Below, in pieces: positions 13,770 through 21,123 of a DNA stretch of 26,630 bases (the stretch's first letter is position 1; each line of letters opens with the position of its first letter). The stretch covers positions 1-26,630 of the forward strand of contig JACKCD010000069.1 of assembly GCA_020634215.1 (NCBI GenBank). Reading direction: 5' to 3'. Position numbers and translations under genes: made by a program. The DNA comes from Ardenticatenaceae bacterium (GTDB lineage: Bacteria; Chloroflexota; Anaerolineae; Promineifilales; Promineifilaceae). The notes beneath the pieces were generated by a model. It had not been told where the DNA came from and did no database searches. It saw only the letters and a list, made by a program, of their open reading frames with translations.

Positions 13770-13781
13770 CAGTTAGCTACC

Positions 13782-14633
13782 ATGGAAGAACGCCGTCGCC
13801 TTTCAATTTTGATCACCCCCTCAGCCATTTTTATGCTGGTGTTGTTTGTACTACCGCTGTTGATCATGGTGGTTTACACTTTTCGGCAGGGTTCCTTTGG
13901 GCCAACCAGCCGCATTTTTACGCTGGCACATTACCATGATTTTTTGAGCGACCGGGCATTGCAAGGGCTGCTGTGGCGGTCGGTGGTGCAGTCGTTTTGG
14001 ATTTCGCTCATCAGCGTGTGCTTGGCCTATCCGGTGGCCTACCACCTGTCGTTTCAGGCGGGGGAACGCAAAATGACGCTGTTGACCATTATCATTGTGA
14101 CGGCGTGGGTCAGCTTTTTGCTGCGGATTTTGGCCTGGAAGGTGCTGCTGGGGGGCAGTGGAGCCATTGCTTCGCTGGCGCAAAGTTTGGGCTTGAGCGA
14201 AGAAGGGATGCCGTTTTTGATTTACAGCCAGGAAGCGGTGAATTTGACGCTAATTTACGTCTGGATTCCGTTTGTGGCGCTGCCCATTTTTGCCGGATTG
14301 GAGCGCATTGACCCCAGCTTGCATGAGGCGGCGTATGATTTGGGGTGCAGCCGGCCGGAAGCGTTTGTGCGGGTCACATTGCCATTGAGTTTGCCGGGGG
14401 TCGTGGCCGGGTTCCTGTTTGTGTTTATCCCCACCGTTGGCGAATATGTCACCCCCTCGCTGGTGGGGGGAACGACAGGGGTGATGTTTGGCAACATTGT
14501 CCGCGACCAGTTTGTGCGGGCGCTTAATTGGCCGCTGGGTTCGCTGATGAGCCTGGCAATGCTGATTGTGGTGCTGATTCCGCTGGTGATCGCGGCACGG
14601 CTGTTCAAATTTTCGGATTTGGCGGGGTTATAA
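13782..14633 (+). CDS. potB: ABC transporter permease, PotB-like
   Basis: A 283-residue inner-membrane protein with six predicted hydrophobic helices. The cytoplasmic EAA loop reads HEAAYDLGCSRPEAFVRVTL (about residues 185-205), followed by PLSLPG, as in polyamine-type permeases. ATG 13782 is chosen; a TTG at 13728 would place 18 extra residues inside the heptad repeat, which is unlikely. No Shine-Dalgarno is visible, perhaps because the repeat brought the upstream sequence. It pairs with the PotC-like permease 3 bases downstream. Confidence 0.9.
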   Translation: MEERRRLSILITPSAIFMLVLFVLPLLIMVVYTFRQGSFGPTSRIFTLAHYHDFLSDRALQGLLWRSVVQSFWISLISVCLAYPVAYHLSFQAGERKMTLLTIIIVTAWVSFLLRILAWKVLLGGSGAIASLAQSLGLSEEGMPFLIYSQEAVNLTLIYVWIPFVALPIFAGLERIDPSLHEAAYDLGCSRPEAFVRVTLPLSLPGVVAGFLFVFIPTVGEYVTPSLVGGTTGVMFGNIVRDQFVRALNWPLGSLMSLAMLIVVLIPLVIAARLFKFSDLAGL

Positions 14634-14636
14634 AGC

Positions 14637-15428
14637 ATGGAACTGAGAAACCGCTTTTCGCTGGGGTCACTTTACTATTGGCTGGTGGCTCTGTTTTTGT
14701 ACTTGCCGATTCTTTTGCTCATCGTGTTTTCCTTTAATGATTCAACTAATTTGCGCTTTCCGCTGACGGGGTTTACGCTGCGCTGGTATCAGGAGCTATT
14801 CGGAGCGGGCGAGCTTTTGAAGTCGCTGTGGAACAGCATCTGGGTGGGGTTGTGGTCATCGCTGGCGGCTACGGTGCTGGGGACGATGGCGGCCATTGCC
14901 ATAAACCGCTTTGAGTTTCCCGGCAAAAACATTTTTATCGGGATTTCGGCACTGCCGCTGGTGATTCCGTCGGTGGTGATTGGGGTGGCTCTGCTGATTT
15001 TGTATCGGCAGGTGTTTGATGTGGAGCTAAGTTTGCTGACGGTGGGGTTGGGGCATGTGGTGATCAATATCCCGATTGTGCTGCTAATTGTGTCGTCGCG
15101 GTTGGCGGGGTTCCCGGCCAACATGGAAGAGGCGGCGATGGATTTGGGGGCGAGCTTTTGGGGGGCGCAGCTACAGGTGATTTTGCCGATGAGTTTACCG
15201 GCCTTGGTGGCGGCGTTTTTGACGGCGTTTACCACGTCGTTTGACGAGTATGCAATGAGCGTGTTTGTGGTGGGGACGAACGCCACATTGCCGGTTTATA
15301 TGTATTCGCAACTGCGCTTTCCCCGGCGGATTCCGATTGTGGTGGCGTTGGGGGCGTTGATTATGGTGGGTTCGGTGGTGATGATTTTTGTGTCTGAACG
15401 GCTGCGCCGGGCAGGGGAGGCGAAGTGA
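14637..15428 (+). CDS. potC: ABC transporter permease, PotC-like
   Basis: A 263-residue inner-membrane permease with about six helices. The EAA loop is MEEAAMDLGASFWGAQLQVI, followed by LPMSLPALVAAF, and the N-terminal FSFNDSTNLRFPLTGFTLRWY is typical of PotC-type subunits. It starts 3 bases after potB, and its TGA overlaps the ATPase start (TGATG). The DNA is extremely G-rich on the coding strand (see findings). It forms the heterodimeric channel with the preceding permease. Confidence 0.92.
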   Translation: MELRNRFSLGSLYYWLVALFLYLPILLLIVFSFNDSTNLRFPLTGFTLRWYQELFGAGELLKSLWNSIWVGLWSSLAATVLGTMAAIAINRFEFPGKNIFIGISALPLVIPSVVIGVALLILYRQVFDVELSLLTVGLGHVVINIPIVLLIVSSRLAGFPANMEEAAMDLGASFWGAQLQVILPMSLPALVAAFLTAFTTSFDEYAMSVFVVGTNATLPVYMYSQLRFPRRIPIVVALGALIMVGSVVMIFVSERLRRAGEAK

Positions 15429-16633
15429 TGGCTGAGGTTGCGGTTGAGTTGAAGGATGTGAGCAAGGTGTTTCCGGCGGGGCGGGGGGCGCAGCGGGTAA
15501 CGGCCGTTAATGCCATGAATCTGCAAATATGGCGCGGCGAATTTTTCACCTTTCTGGGGCCAAGCGGCTGCGGCAAAACAACCACCCTGCGGATGATTGC
15601 CGGGTTTGAAAACCCAACGGCCGGGGAAATCACCATTGCCGGTGAGCCAATGACCGATGTGCCCGCCAACAAACGGCCGGTAAACACTGTCTTTCAAAAC
15701 TACGCCCTCTTTCCCCACCTCAACGTGGGGCAAAACGTGGGGTTTGGGCTAAAAATCAAGCGGGTGGCCGCGCCGGAGCGGGAGCGGCGGGTGAAAGAGG
15801 CGTTGGAACTGGTGCGGATGGGCGGCTATGAAAACCGGCGCACAACGCAGTTGTCTGGCGGGCAGCAGCAGCGCATTGCCCTGGCGCGGGCGCTGGTCAA
15901 TGAGCCAACGGTGCTGCTGCTGGATGAGCCGCTGGGGGCGCTGGATTTGAAGCTGCGGAAAGAGGTGCAGCTTGAGCTAAAGCAGTTGCAAAGCCAGCTT
16001 GGGATTACGTTTATTTATGTGACCCACGACCAGGAAGAGGCTCTCACCATGTCGGATCGGATTGCGGTGATGCAGGATGGGGTGATTCAGCAGATGGGGG
16101 CACCGCGTGAGATTTATGAAAGCCCGGCCAACCGGTTTGTGGCCGATTTTATTGGGGAGACGAATTTCTTAAACGGCCGTTTGTCCCAAACCACCCCCGC
16201 CTACCGTCTGACCGTGGCCGAGAATGAGATTGCTGTGAAGCCGCCGGAAACGGCCGTTTCGCTCAACCAGGCCGTCACCCTCGCCATTCGGCCAGAAAAA
16301 ATCAACCTCTATCCGGTGGGAACCGTGGCCGATTTGCAGGCGCAGGGAACCACCGCCGCTGAACTGCGGCGGCTGTTTCAGGGTAACATCCCGACTGCCA
16401 ACAGCACGGTTGGCGACTATTTGCAGGGGGAAGGGCTGGTGGCCTTGCCCGGTACGGTCGTTGAATCCATCTACATCGGCACCGACATTCGCTATCAGGT
16501 CAAGCTGCCCAATGGCGAAAGCTTGATTGTGCGGGTGCAAAACCTGAGTGGCCGCTATGACACCCGCTTCAAGGTTGGCGATGCCGTTTATGCGGTCTGG
16601 CAGCCGCATGAGGCGCAAATTTTGACCAGTTAG
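15428..16633 (+). CDS. potA: ABC transporter ATPase, PotA-like
   Basis: 401 residues from ATG 15428 (GGGAGG 7 bases before; overlaps the potC stop as TGATG). It has Walker A GPSGCGKTT (residues 44-52), a Q-loop in VFQNYALFPH, ABC signature LSGGQQQRIALARAL, Walker B VLLLDEPLGALD and H-loop VTHDQEEAL. The C-terminal TOBE domain is about 30 residues longer than usual and contains an extra stretch around DLQAQGTTAAELRRLFQGNI. The ATPase powers the importer from the cytoplasm. It closes the operon; a dispersed repeat follows 19 bases after the stop. Confidence 0.93.
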   Translation: MAEVAVELKDVSKVFPAGRGAQRVTAVNAMNLQIWRGEFFTFLGPSGCGKTTTLRMIAGFENPTAGEITIAGEPMTDVPANKRPVNTVFQNYALFPHLNVGQNVGFGLKIKRVAAPERERRVKEALELVRMGGYENRRTTQLSGGQQQRIALARALVNEPTVLLLDEPLGALDLKLRKEVQLELKQLQSQLGITFIYVTHDQEEALTMSDRIAVMQDGVIQQMGAPREIYESPANRFVADFIGETNFLNGRLSQTTPAYRLTVAENEIAVKPPETAVSLNQAVTLAIRPEKINLYPVGTVADLQAQGTTAAELRRLFQGNIPTANSTVGDYLQGEGLVALPGTVVESIYIGTDIRYQVKLPNGESLIVRVQNLSGRYDTRFKVGDAVYAVWQPHEAQILTS

Positions 16634-16651
16634 GATGATGGGGCGGGGCAA

Positions 16652-16770
16652 TTGGCAAAAAGAAGCAGATTTTACCGCAAACGGTACAAAGATTTTGCTT
16701 GTTTTCTTCTCTTTCTTTGCGCTCTCTGCGAACTTTGCGGTTCAAATTCTGAAAAGTCAACAAAGCCTAG
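16652..16770. repeat. MITE-like dispersed element (copy B, left end missing)
   Basis: Aligns with copy A (7435-7580) from TTGGCAAAAAGAAGC through TTTGCGGTTCAAATTCTGAA to CCTAG, but the left terminal repeat is absent. It lies in the convergent gap between potA and the GHMP kinase. The kinase's TAG stop (16767-16769) is supplied by the element's right end. Confidence 0.7.
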
Positions 16771-18116
16771 AACCTGAGGGTGCCAAATTGGGCAGTGCCG
16801 GGGGAGGAGCCGGTGAAGATGTGGGGAGTGTGGCCGGTTTGGGCGGCGTATTGTTGGGCGATGTGGGTGGTGGCTTGGGCAATAACGGCCGTTTCTCCCA
16901 GCACCACCACCGTCCCCCCACTGCCACCCCCGGTAATTTTTGCCCCGTGAACCCCTGGCGTGGCTCGCGCCAGTGCCACCAGCAAATCGGTGCCATCTGA
17001 CCCCAGTCCGCAGGCCGAATAGCTGGCGTGGGATTGGTACATCAGTTCGCCCATCATGGGTGCGTTGGCAAGCGGGTCGCCTGCCAATAGTCGGGCAAAG
17101 GTTTGGACGCGAAAATGCTCGTAAATGGGGTGGAGCGTGGGCTGGCGCACGGCATAGGTGCGGACAGGGTCAACCTGCGTCACCGTGTCGGGCAGTTCTC
17201 CATATTGCCGCAAAAAATCGTCGCCGCGCATCGTTTCTGGCAGCAGGTGGCGGTAGTGCTGCTCAAATTCGGACGGGTGGAGGTTTGCTAAATAGCCATC
17301 CCAGGTGTGGGAAACGGCCGTTTGCAGCAGCTTATACCCTATAAACGCCCCTACCCGCACCGAGACATAATCGGCTCCGGAAACGGCGTGGCGAATGCCA
17401 GAATCAAGCCCAACAAAACTAAGCTCGGCGGGGATGGGGACGGTGCCCTGGATTTCGGCCGGCTGGCACAGCAGTGCCAGCAGTTGATTGGGCTGCCCCG
17501 CCACCACCGTCATCTGATCCATAATGCCGCAGGGAGCACCGGCGACGTGGTTTTCCACCTTTTGGCACAGCAACGCCAGCTCGCGGGGAGTCAACTCGAT
17601 GCCATAGGCAGCGGTAATGGCCTGCATAGCCGCCACTTCCACAGCGGCCGAGGAGCTAACCCCTTTGCCTTCGGGTACATCCGAATGGAGCAGCAGCCGC
17701 GCTCCCTGCTTAAAGCCCAACCCTTTTTCACGCATCAGCACCAAAATGGCTCCGGCAATGTAGGCGGCCCACGGTTGACGCTGGCGAAAGTAGGCAACGG
17801 CCGTTTCATAGCTAATCGGCTCATTATTAGTCAGCAAATTGGCGAGAGGGAGGGTAAAAACGGCCGTTTCTCCCACCCGCTCCCCGCCCAAGCTCACAAT
17901 CCGCACCGTTGGCTCCTCGTCCAACTGCACCGCCGCCAGCGTTGCCTCGGCAATCGGCATCTCCAGCACCAGCGACCCCGAATAATCGGCAATCCCCCCC
18001 ATCACATCCAACCGCCCCGGTGCTCGCGCCACAAAAATGGAGCCTTCAACCGCAAAAAATCGCCCTCGTTCGCTGTCAACAAGCCGCTTAAATTGCCCTA
18101 CGTCTTCTAACTGCAT
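16767..18116 (-). CDS. GHMP sugar kinase, plant L-arabinokinase-like
   Basis: A 449-residue GHMP kinase. Motif 1 is RAPGRLDVMGGIADYSG (residues 31-47). The ATP-binding motif 2 is PEGKGVSSSAAVEVAAMQ (about 148-165). Then come ENHVAGAPCGIMDQMT and FVGLDSGIRHAVSGADY, and near the C-terminus LGSDGTDLL and motif 3 KITGGGSGGTVVVLG. These replace the galactokinase forms (PGRVNLIGEHTDY) and match, nearly residue for residue, the kinase half of plant arabinokinase ARA1 as I remember it. It probably phosphorylates a sugar at C1 (L-arabinose, D-galactose or a relative). It ends a - strand operon after galT and an IMPase-family gene (80-base gap). Its stop codon lies in a dispersed repeat. Confidence 0.87.
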   Translation of the reverse strand: MQLEDVGQFKRLVDSERGRFFAVEGSIFVARAPGRLDVMGGIADYSGSLVLEMPIAEATLAAVQLDEEPTVRIVSLGGERVGETAVFTLPLANLLTNNEPISYETAVAYFRQRQPWAAYIAGAILVLMREKGLGFKQGARLLLHSDVPEGKGVSSSAAVEVAAMQAITAAYGIELTPRELALLCQKVENHVAGAPCGIMDQMTVVAGQPNQLLALLCQPAEIQGTVPIPAELSFVGLDSGIRHAVSGADYVSVRVGAFIGYKLLQTAVSHTWDGYLANLHPSEFEQHYRHLLPETMRGDDFLRQYGELPDTVTQVDPVRTYAVRQPTLHPIYEHFRVQTFARLLAGDPLANAPMMGELMYQSHASYSACGLGSDGTDLLVALARATPGVHGAKITGGGSGGTVVVLGETAVIAQATTHIAQQYAAQTGHTPHIFTGSSPGTAQFGTLRF

Positions 18117-18154
18117 TGTCGGTACCTACAAAAAGCAAAAATGCCACAAATTTA

Positions 18155-18183
18155 TCCGTGTTCGTCCGTGTTCGTCCGCGTCC
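18155..18183. repeat. Short tandem repeat TCCGTGTTCG
   Basis: About 2.9 copies of the 10-mer TCCGTGTTCG (18155, 18165, and a degenerate third at 18175) in the gap between the IMPase-family gene and the kinase. It resembles 'ATCCGTGTTCATCCGTG' repeats seen dispersed in many genomes. Confidence 0.6.
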
Positions 18184-18196
18184 TATCTTGCAAATC

Positions 18197-19213
18197 CTAT
18201 TGAAAAAACAAGCCACGCCGTGCTAGTGCCGCTTGCAGCAGCGGCTCAATTTGCTGCTGAATGGCAGGATTGGCGTAGCCAACCCAGCCAACATCGGCCT
18301 CAACAGTCAGCGGCGCATCCAGCACGCCGCCCGTTTCATTGGTCAGGATGACCCCCATTTCCTGAGCAATGAGCGCGGTGCAGAGGTCGTAGGGGTGGCA
18401 GCAGATGCCAAGCTGTAGCCCGCGCCGCGCCAGCAGGGTTTCCATTAACGGCCGTAAATCCGCCACAAACCGATCCCGACCCGCCATCAGTTCATACAAC
18501 TGCCCACCGGTGCTAATGTATTGGTCTTCAAAACAGTGGCTTTTGCCTGGCTGCACCGGCCCCAGCGCCCCCATCACAATTTCTTCGTCAATGGCAGCCA
18601 ATTCTTCCCGCGCTCCAGGGAAAAAGCGGGCGATCATGGCAAAGCCGTGGGCGATGGTGGTGGCGCGGGAGGGGTGGAGGGCGAGTGGGGTGGTTTGTTG
18701 GGTAAGGCGGTTGTGACGAACGGCCGTTACACCTTCCCCCTTCACCGCCCACAGTTGGTCCGACAAATGCTGCTTCACCAGCGGAATCTCCGTTTGTATC
18801 GCCAGCACGATGTCTTGCAAACAGGTCGCCGCCCCCCGATTGGGAGCCACCCCCGTTAAAATCCAGCCGCTCCGTTTCTGGTACATCAGCCCCCGCGTCC
18901 CGTCAATTGGGTCTACAATGATGCGCCACGCCGCCTCTTCAGCTTTGGCTCCCGGCGGCAGCACCATTTCCCCTCCCTCCAGCCCCTCGGCAATCAGCAC
19001 AATGGGCGTATGGCTGGCAATTTCGCGGGCAAAAAAAACGACCAGCCGTTCCTCGCTTACCCGGTCAATGGCAAAAATGGTGTCGCCGTCGCCGTCGTGC
19101 ACCACGGCAGCCATGTCGTCTAGCTGGGCGGTTTCGGCGGCGGTGGTAACGGCCGTTCGTATCTCGTTGTGCAAGGTTAAAATGGGCTGCAATAAGCTAT
19201 GAACTGAAAGCAT
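18197..19213 (-). CDS. Inositol monophosphatase-family phosphatase
   Basis: 338 residues from ATG 19213. An upstream in-frame start would run through a heptad repeat and galT antisense, so it is rejected. The metal-binding motifs of the family are visible: E76 (LIAEGLEGG), D101-P-I-D104-G-T (DPIDGTRGLMY), and a C-terminal HPYDLCTALIAQEMG in place of the usual W-D-x-x-A. The early segment VVHDGDGDTIFAID corresponds to the substrate-gating DxD/DxxT region. Members hydrolyse inositol phosphates, fructose-1,6-bisphosphate, PAP or sugar phosphates with Mg2+. Between galT and a sugar kinase, removal of phosphate from an accumulating sugar-1-phosphate is an attractive but unproven role. Confidence 0.8.
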   Translation of the reverse strand: MLSVHSLLQPILTLHNEIRTAVTTAAETAQLDDMAAVVHDGDGDTIFAIDRVSEERLVVFFAREIASHTPIVLIAEGLEGGEMVLPPGAKAEEAAWRIIVDPIDGTRGLMYQKRSGWILTGVAPNRGAATCLQDIVLAIQTEIPLVKQHLSDQLWAVKGEGVTAVRHNRLTQQTTPLALHPSRATTIAHGFAMIARFFPGAREELAAIDEEIVMGALGPVQPGKSHCFEDQYISTGGQLYELMAGRDRFVADLRPLMETLLARRGLQLGICCHPYDLCTALIAQEMGVILTNETGGVLDAPLTVEADVGWVGYANPAIQQQIEPLLQAALARRGLFFQ

Positions 19214-19225
19214 GGGCAAAATAGC

Positions 19226-19280
19226 GATTAGGGATTGGAGATTGGAGGTTGCAAACCAGCCCAATCTCCAATCCCTAATC
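19226..19280. repeat. Heptad inverted repeat (copy 3), overlapping the galT stop
   Basis: A perfect 20-bp stem: 19226-19245 pairs with 19261-19280, again of GATTGGA/GATTAGG heptads. A further heptad (TCCAATC) follows at 19281-19287. The right arm contains the galT stop (19275-19277) and encodes its final residues EIGD. Confidence 0.85.
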
Positions 19281-20324
19281 TCCAATCTCCTGTTTGTAAT
19301 GAATTTTCGCCACCCCCCGCAACTCCGCCGCCTTCTCCTCCGGCACCGTGTCGCTGAGAAAGTTGCCGCCGCCAATTTCTGGCCCGGCCAAATATTTGAG
19401 CAAATTGGGCTTCCGCAGCGGCGGGTGAAATTCGATATGGAAGTGAAAGGGGCGATAGTCGCCGTCGTCGGTGGGGGCCTGGTGCAGCGGCATCACATAG
19501 GGGAACGGCATTTGCCATAAATTGTCCAGTCGGATAGTCACTTCCTGCAAAATGGCGGCAAAATCGGCGACTTCGGCGGGGGAAAGGGTGGCAACGGTGG
19601 GATGGGTGGCTTTGGGGGCGACAAATAGTTCGTAAGCATAGCGGCCAAAGTAGGGGATGAAGGCCACGGCCGTTTTGTTCTCACACACCACCCGCGCCCC
19701 ATCCGCCAGCTCGGCTGCCAAAATATCCTGAAACAGCACCCGCCCCGTCTCCTGCCAATGGCGTTGACTGGCTTTGACCTCCGTCTCTATCGTCTTGAAA
19801 ACAAAGTTGGTGGCGTAAATTTGCCCGTGCGGGTGCGGGTTGGACACGCCCACCGCTTCCCCTTTGTTTTCAAAAATGAGAACGTGGTTGATAAACGGCC
19901 GTTTCCCCAAATCCACCATTTGCTGCTGCCAGACCCCCATCAGGTTTTCCACCTCAATAGGAGCCAACTCCGCCAGCGTCAAATCGTGGCGTGGGCTGTA
20001 GCAAATGACGCGGGCAATCCCGTCGGCCGGCCGGTTGCGGTAAATCCCCGTTGGAGTAGGCAAATCAGTCGGGGCGTTGGCTCCCACGCACGGATGGTCG
20101 TTGTCAAACACAAACACGCCGTCATAAGGTGGGTTTTGCGCCCCACCCACCCGCTGGTTGCCAGGGCAAAGGGTGCAGTCGGGTTGGTAGGGTGGGATGG
20201 CCTCCCGATTGGGTGCAGCCATTTCGCCGCGCCACGGCCGATTTTGCCGGTGGGCGGCCACAATGACCCATTCGTCGCGCAGGGGGTGGTAACGTTGTTC
20301 CCAACGGCCGTTAAACTCATCCAT
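19275..20324 (-). CDS. galT: Galactose-1-phosphate uridylyltransferase
   Basis: 349 residues from ATG 20324 (an upstream TTG at 20360 would add 12). The Zn-binding pair is C50-x2-C53 (DCTLCPGN), and the catalytic HPHGQ has the nucleophile at H166 (SNPHPHGQIY). RYNPL-like 'RYHPLRDEWVIVAAHR' and 'PFHFHIEFHPP' are conserved class I GalT segments. The enzyme exchanges UMP between UDP-glucose and a hexose-1-phosphate in the Leloir pathway. It is the first gene of the - strand sugar operon (galT, IMPase-like, GHMP kinase). Its last residues and stop come from a heptad repeat, which suggests the repeat changed the original C-terminus. Confidence 0.93.
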   Translation of the reverse strand: MDEFNGRWEQRYHPLRDEWVIVAAHRQNRPWRGEMAAPNREAIPPYQPDCTLCPGNQRVGGAQNPPYDGVFVFDNDHPCVGANAPTDLPTPTGIYRNRPADGIARVICYSPRHDLTLAELAPIEVENLMGVWQQQMVDLGKRPFINHVLIFENKGEAVGVSNPHPHGQIYATNFVFKTIETEVKASQRHWQETGRVLFQDILAAELADGARVVCENKTAVAFIPYFGRYAYELFVAPKATHPTVATLSPAEVADFAAILQEVTIRLDNLWQMPFPYVMPLHQAPTDDGDYRPFHFHIEFHPPLRKPNLLKYLAGPEIGGGNFLSDTVPEEKAAELRGVAKIHYKQEIGD

Positions 20325-20362
20325 CGCCAGAATGGTAAGCAGTTTGGCAAAATGGGGCAAAT

Positions 20363-20407
20363 GGAGATTGGGTACTGGCGGTATGCAAATTTTTTATCCC
20401 CAATCTC
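20363..20407. repeat. Heptad inverted repeat (copy 4, short or eroded)
   Basis: GAGATTGGG (20364-20372) pairs with CCCAATCTC (20399-20407) around a 26-base AT-rich loop. It lies in the divergent gap upstream of both galT and the VapB-like gene. Confidence 0.55.
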
Positions 20408-20426
20408 TTTCTCTATGGAATCATGT

Positions 20427-20432
20427 TATACT
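20427..20432 (+). promoter_or_regulatory. Possible -10 box of the VapBC-like operon
   Basis: TATACT, a good -10 match, lies 39 bases before the ATG at 20471. The -35 position (around 20404-20409) holds only a weak TCTCTT. Confidence 0.3.
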
Positions 20433-20470
20433 CATAGCCTAGACAAAAGATGGTTTAGGAGTTCATAGAA

Positions 20471-20701
20471 ATGAGTTCAAATTTATTGCATGAGACGATT
20501 GAGATTAAACATCAACTTAACCAGCTATACTCTTCGATGCAGGTTTTGCAATCGCGTGTAGATGAACTACTGTGGCTGCTCCGCAGCCAGACAGCGAAGC
20601 CCAAACGATCCTTCCAGGACTTAGAGGGTGTTTGGGCCGGGGATAATTGGGATTTTGCTGAAATTCAAGCCGTTGAATACAAGTTACCAAAAGATTTATA
20701 A
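20471..20701 (+). CDS. VapB-like antitoxin (coiled-coil type)
   Basis: A 76-residue protein. Residues 4-40 form an amphipathic, coiled-coil-like helix (HETIEIKHQLNQLYSSMQVL). The tail FQDLEGVWAGDNWDFAEIQA...YKLPKDL matches the toxin-binding tails of antitoxins paired with PIN-domain proteins ('GIW..DF.eedIea..y.lP'). AGGAG lies 9 bases before ATG. Its TAA overlaps the ATG of the PIN gene by one base, indicating coupled translation. There is no classical ribbon-helix-helix or AbrB start, so DNA binding is uncertain. Confidence 0.75.
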   Translation: MSSNLLHETIEIKHQLNQLYSSMQVLQSRVDELLWLLRSQTAKPKRSFQDLEGVWAGDNWDFAEIQAVEYKLPKDL

Positions 20702-21096
20702 TGAGCACCTTTGTTATTGATACACATGCTCTCGTTTGGTTTCTTAGTAAGGATCCGCGTCTAAGTTCAGTAGCCCGAGCAGTTCTGCAAGATTCGCAGA
20801 GCAAGCTGATTATCCCGGCGATTGTGTTGGCCGAAATTAAGCATCTGCTTCCCAAAAATCGGTTTGCGTTTAGTTTAGAAAATGTTTTTGAAGTGTTGGA
20901 AAGCGATCCACGTTGTTTGATTTATCCTATTGATTATGATGTTATCAAACATGCACCTGCGACTTTGGATATACATGATAGTTTAATCGTTGGGGTAGCT
21001 TTGGCACTGGGAACGGCCGTTAGGGCGGTAATAACCCGCGATGAGGCTATCACCAATTCAGGGTTAGTTCCTACACTGTGGGAGACACATACATGA
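20701..21096 (+). CDS. vapC: PIN-domain toxin, VapC-like
   Basis: A 131-residue PIN-domain protein. The metal-binding acidic residues are visible as D7 (FVIDTHALVWFL), E45 (VLAEIKHLL), D93 (LDIHDSLIVG) and D114 (VITRDEAI). The family cleaves RNA (often tRNA) with Mg2+ or Mn2+ and is neutralised by the antitoxin encoded just upstream (one-base overlap). It carries one AACGGCCGTT copy in the TAV frame. Composition is lower in GC than neighbouring metabolic genes, consistent with a mobile module. Confidence 0.88.
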   Translation: MSTFVIDTHALVWFLSKDPRLSSVARAVLQDSQSKLIIPAIVLAEIKHLLPKNRFAFSLENVFEVLESDPRCLIYPIDYDVIKHAPATLDIHDSLIVGVALALGTAVRAVITRDEAITNSGLVPTLWETHT

Positions 21097-21123
21097 GTAA
21101 TATAACTCAATTACTAACAACTG

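Noticed and set aside
13728..13781. TTG start of the PotB-like permease
   Set aside because: The added residues are encoded by the heptad repeat. ATG 13782 gives a normal permease N-terminus.
17307..18110. 267-codon open frame on the + strand
   Set aside because: Antisense shadow of the GHMP kinase; the kinase motifs on the - strand are unambiguous.
19214..19375. 54-residue N-terminal extension of the IMPase-family protein
   Set aside because: It consists of galT antisense plus the translated heptad repeat; the family start fits ATG 19213.
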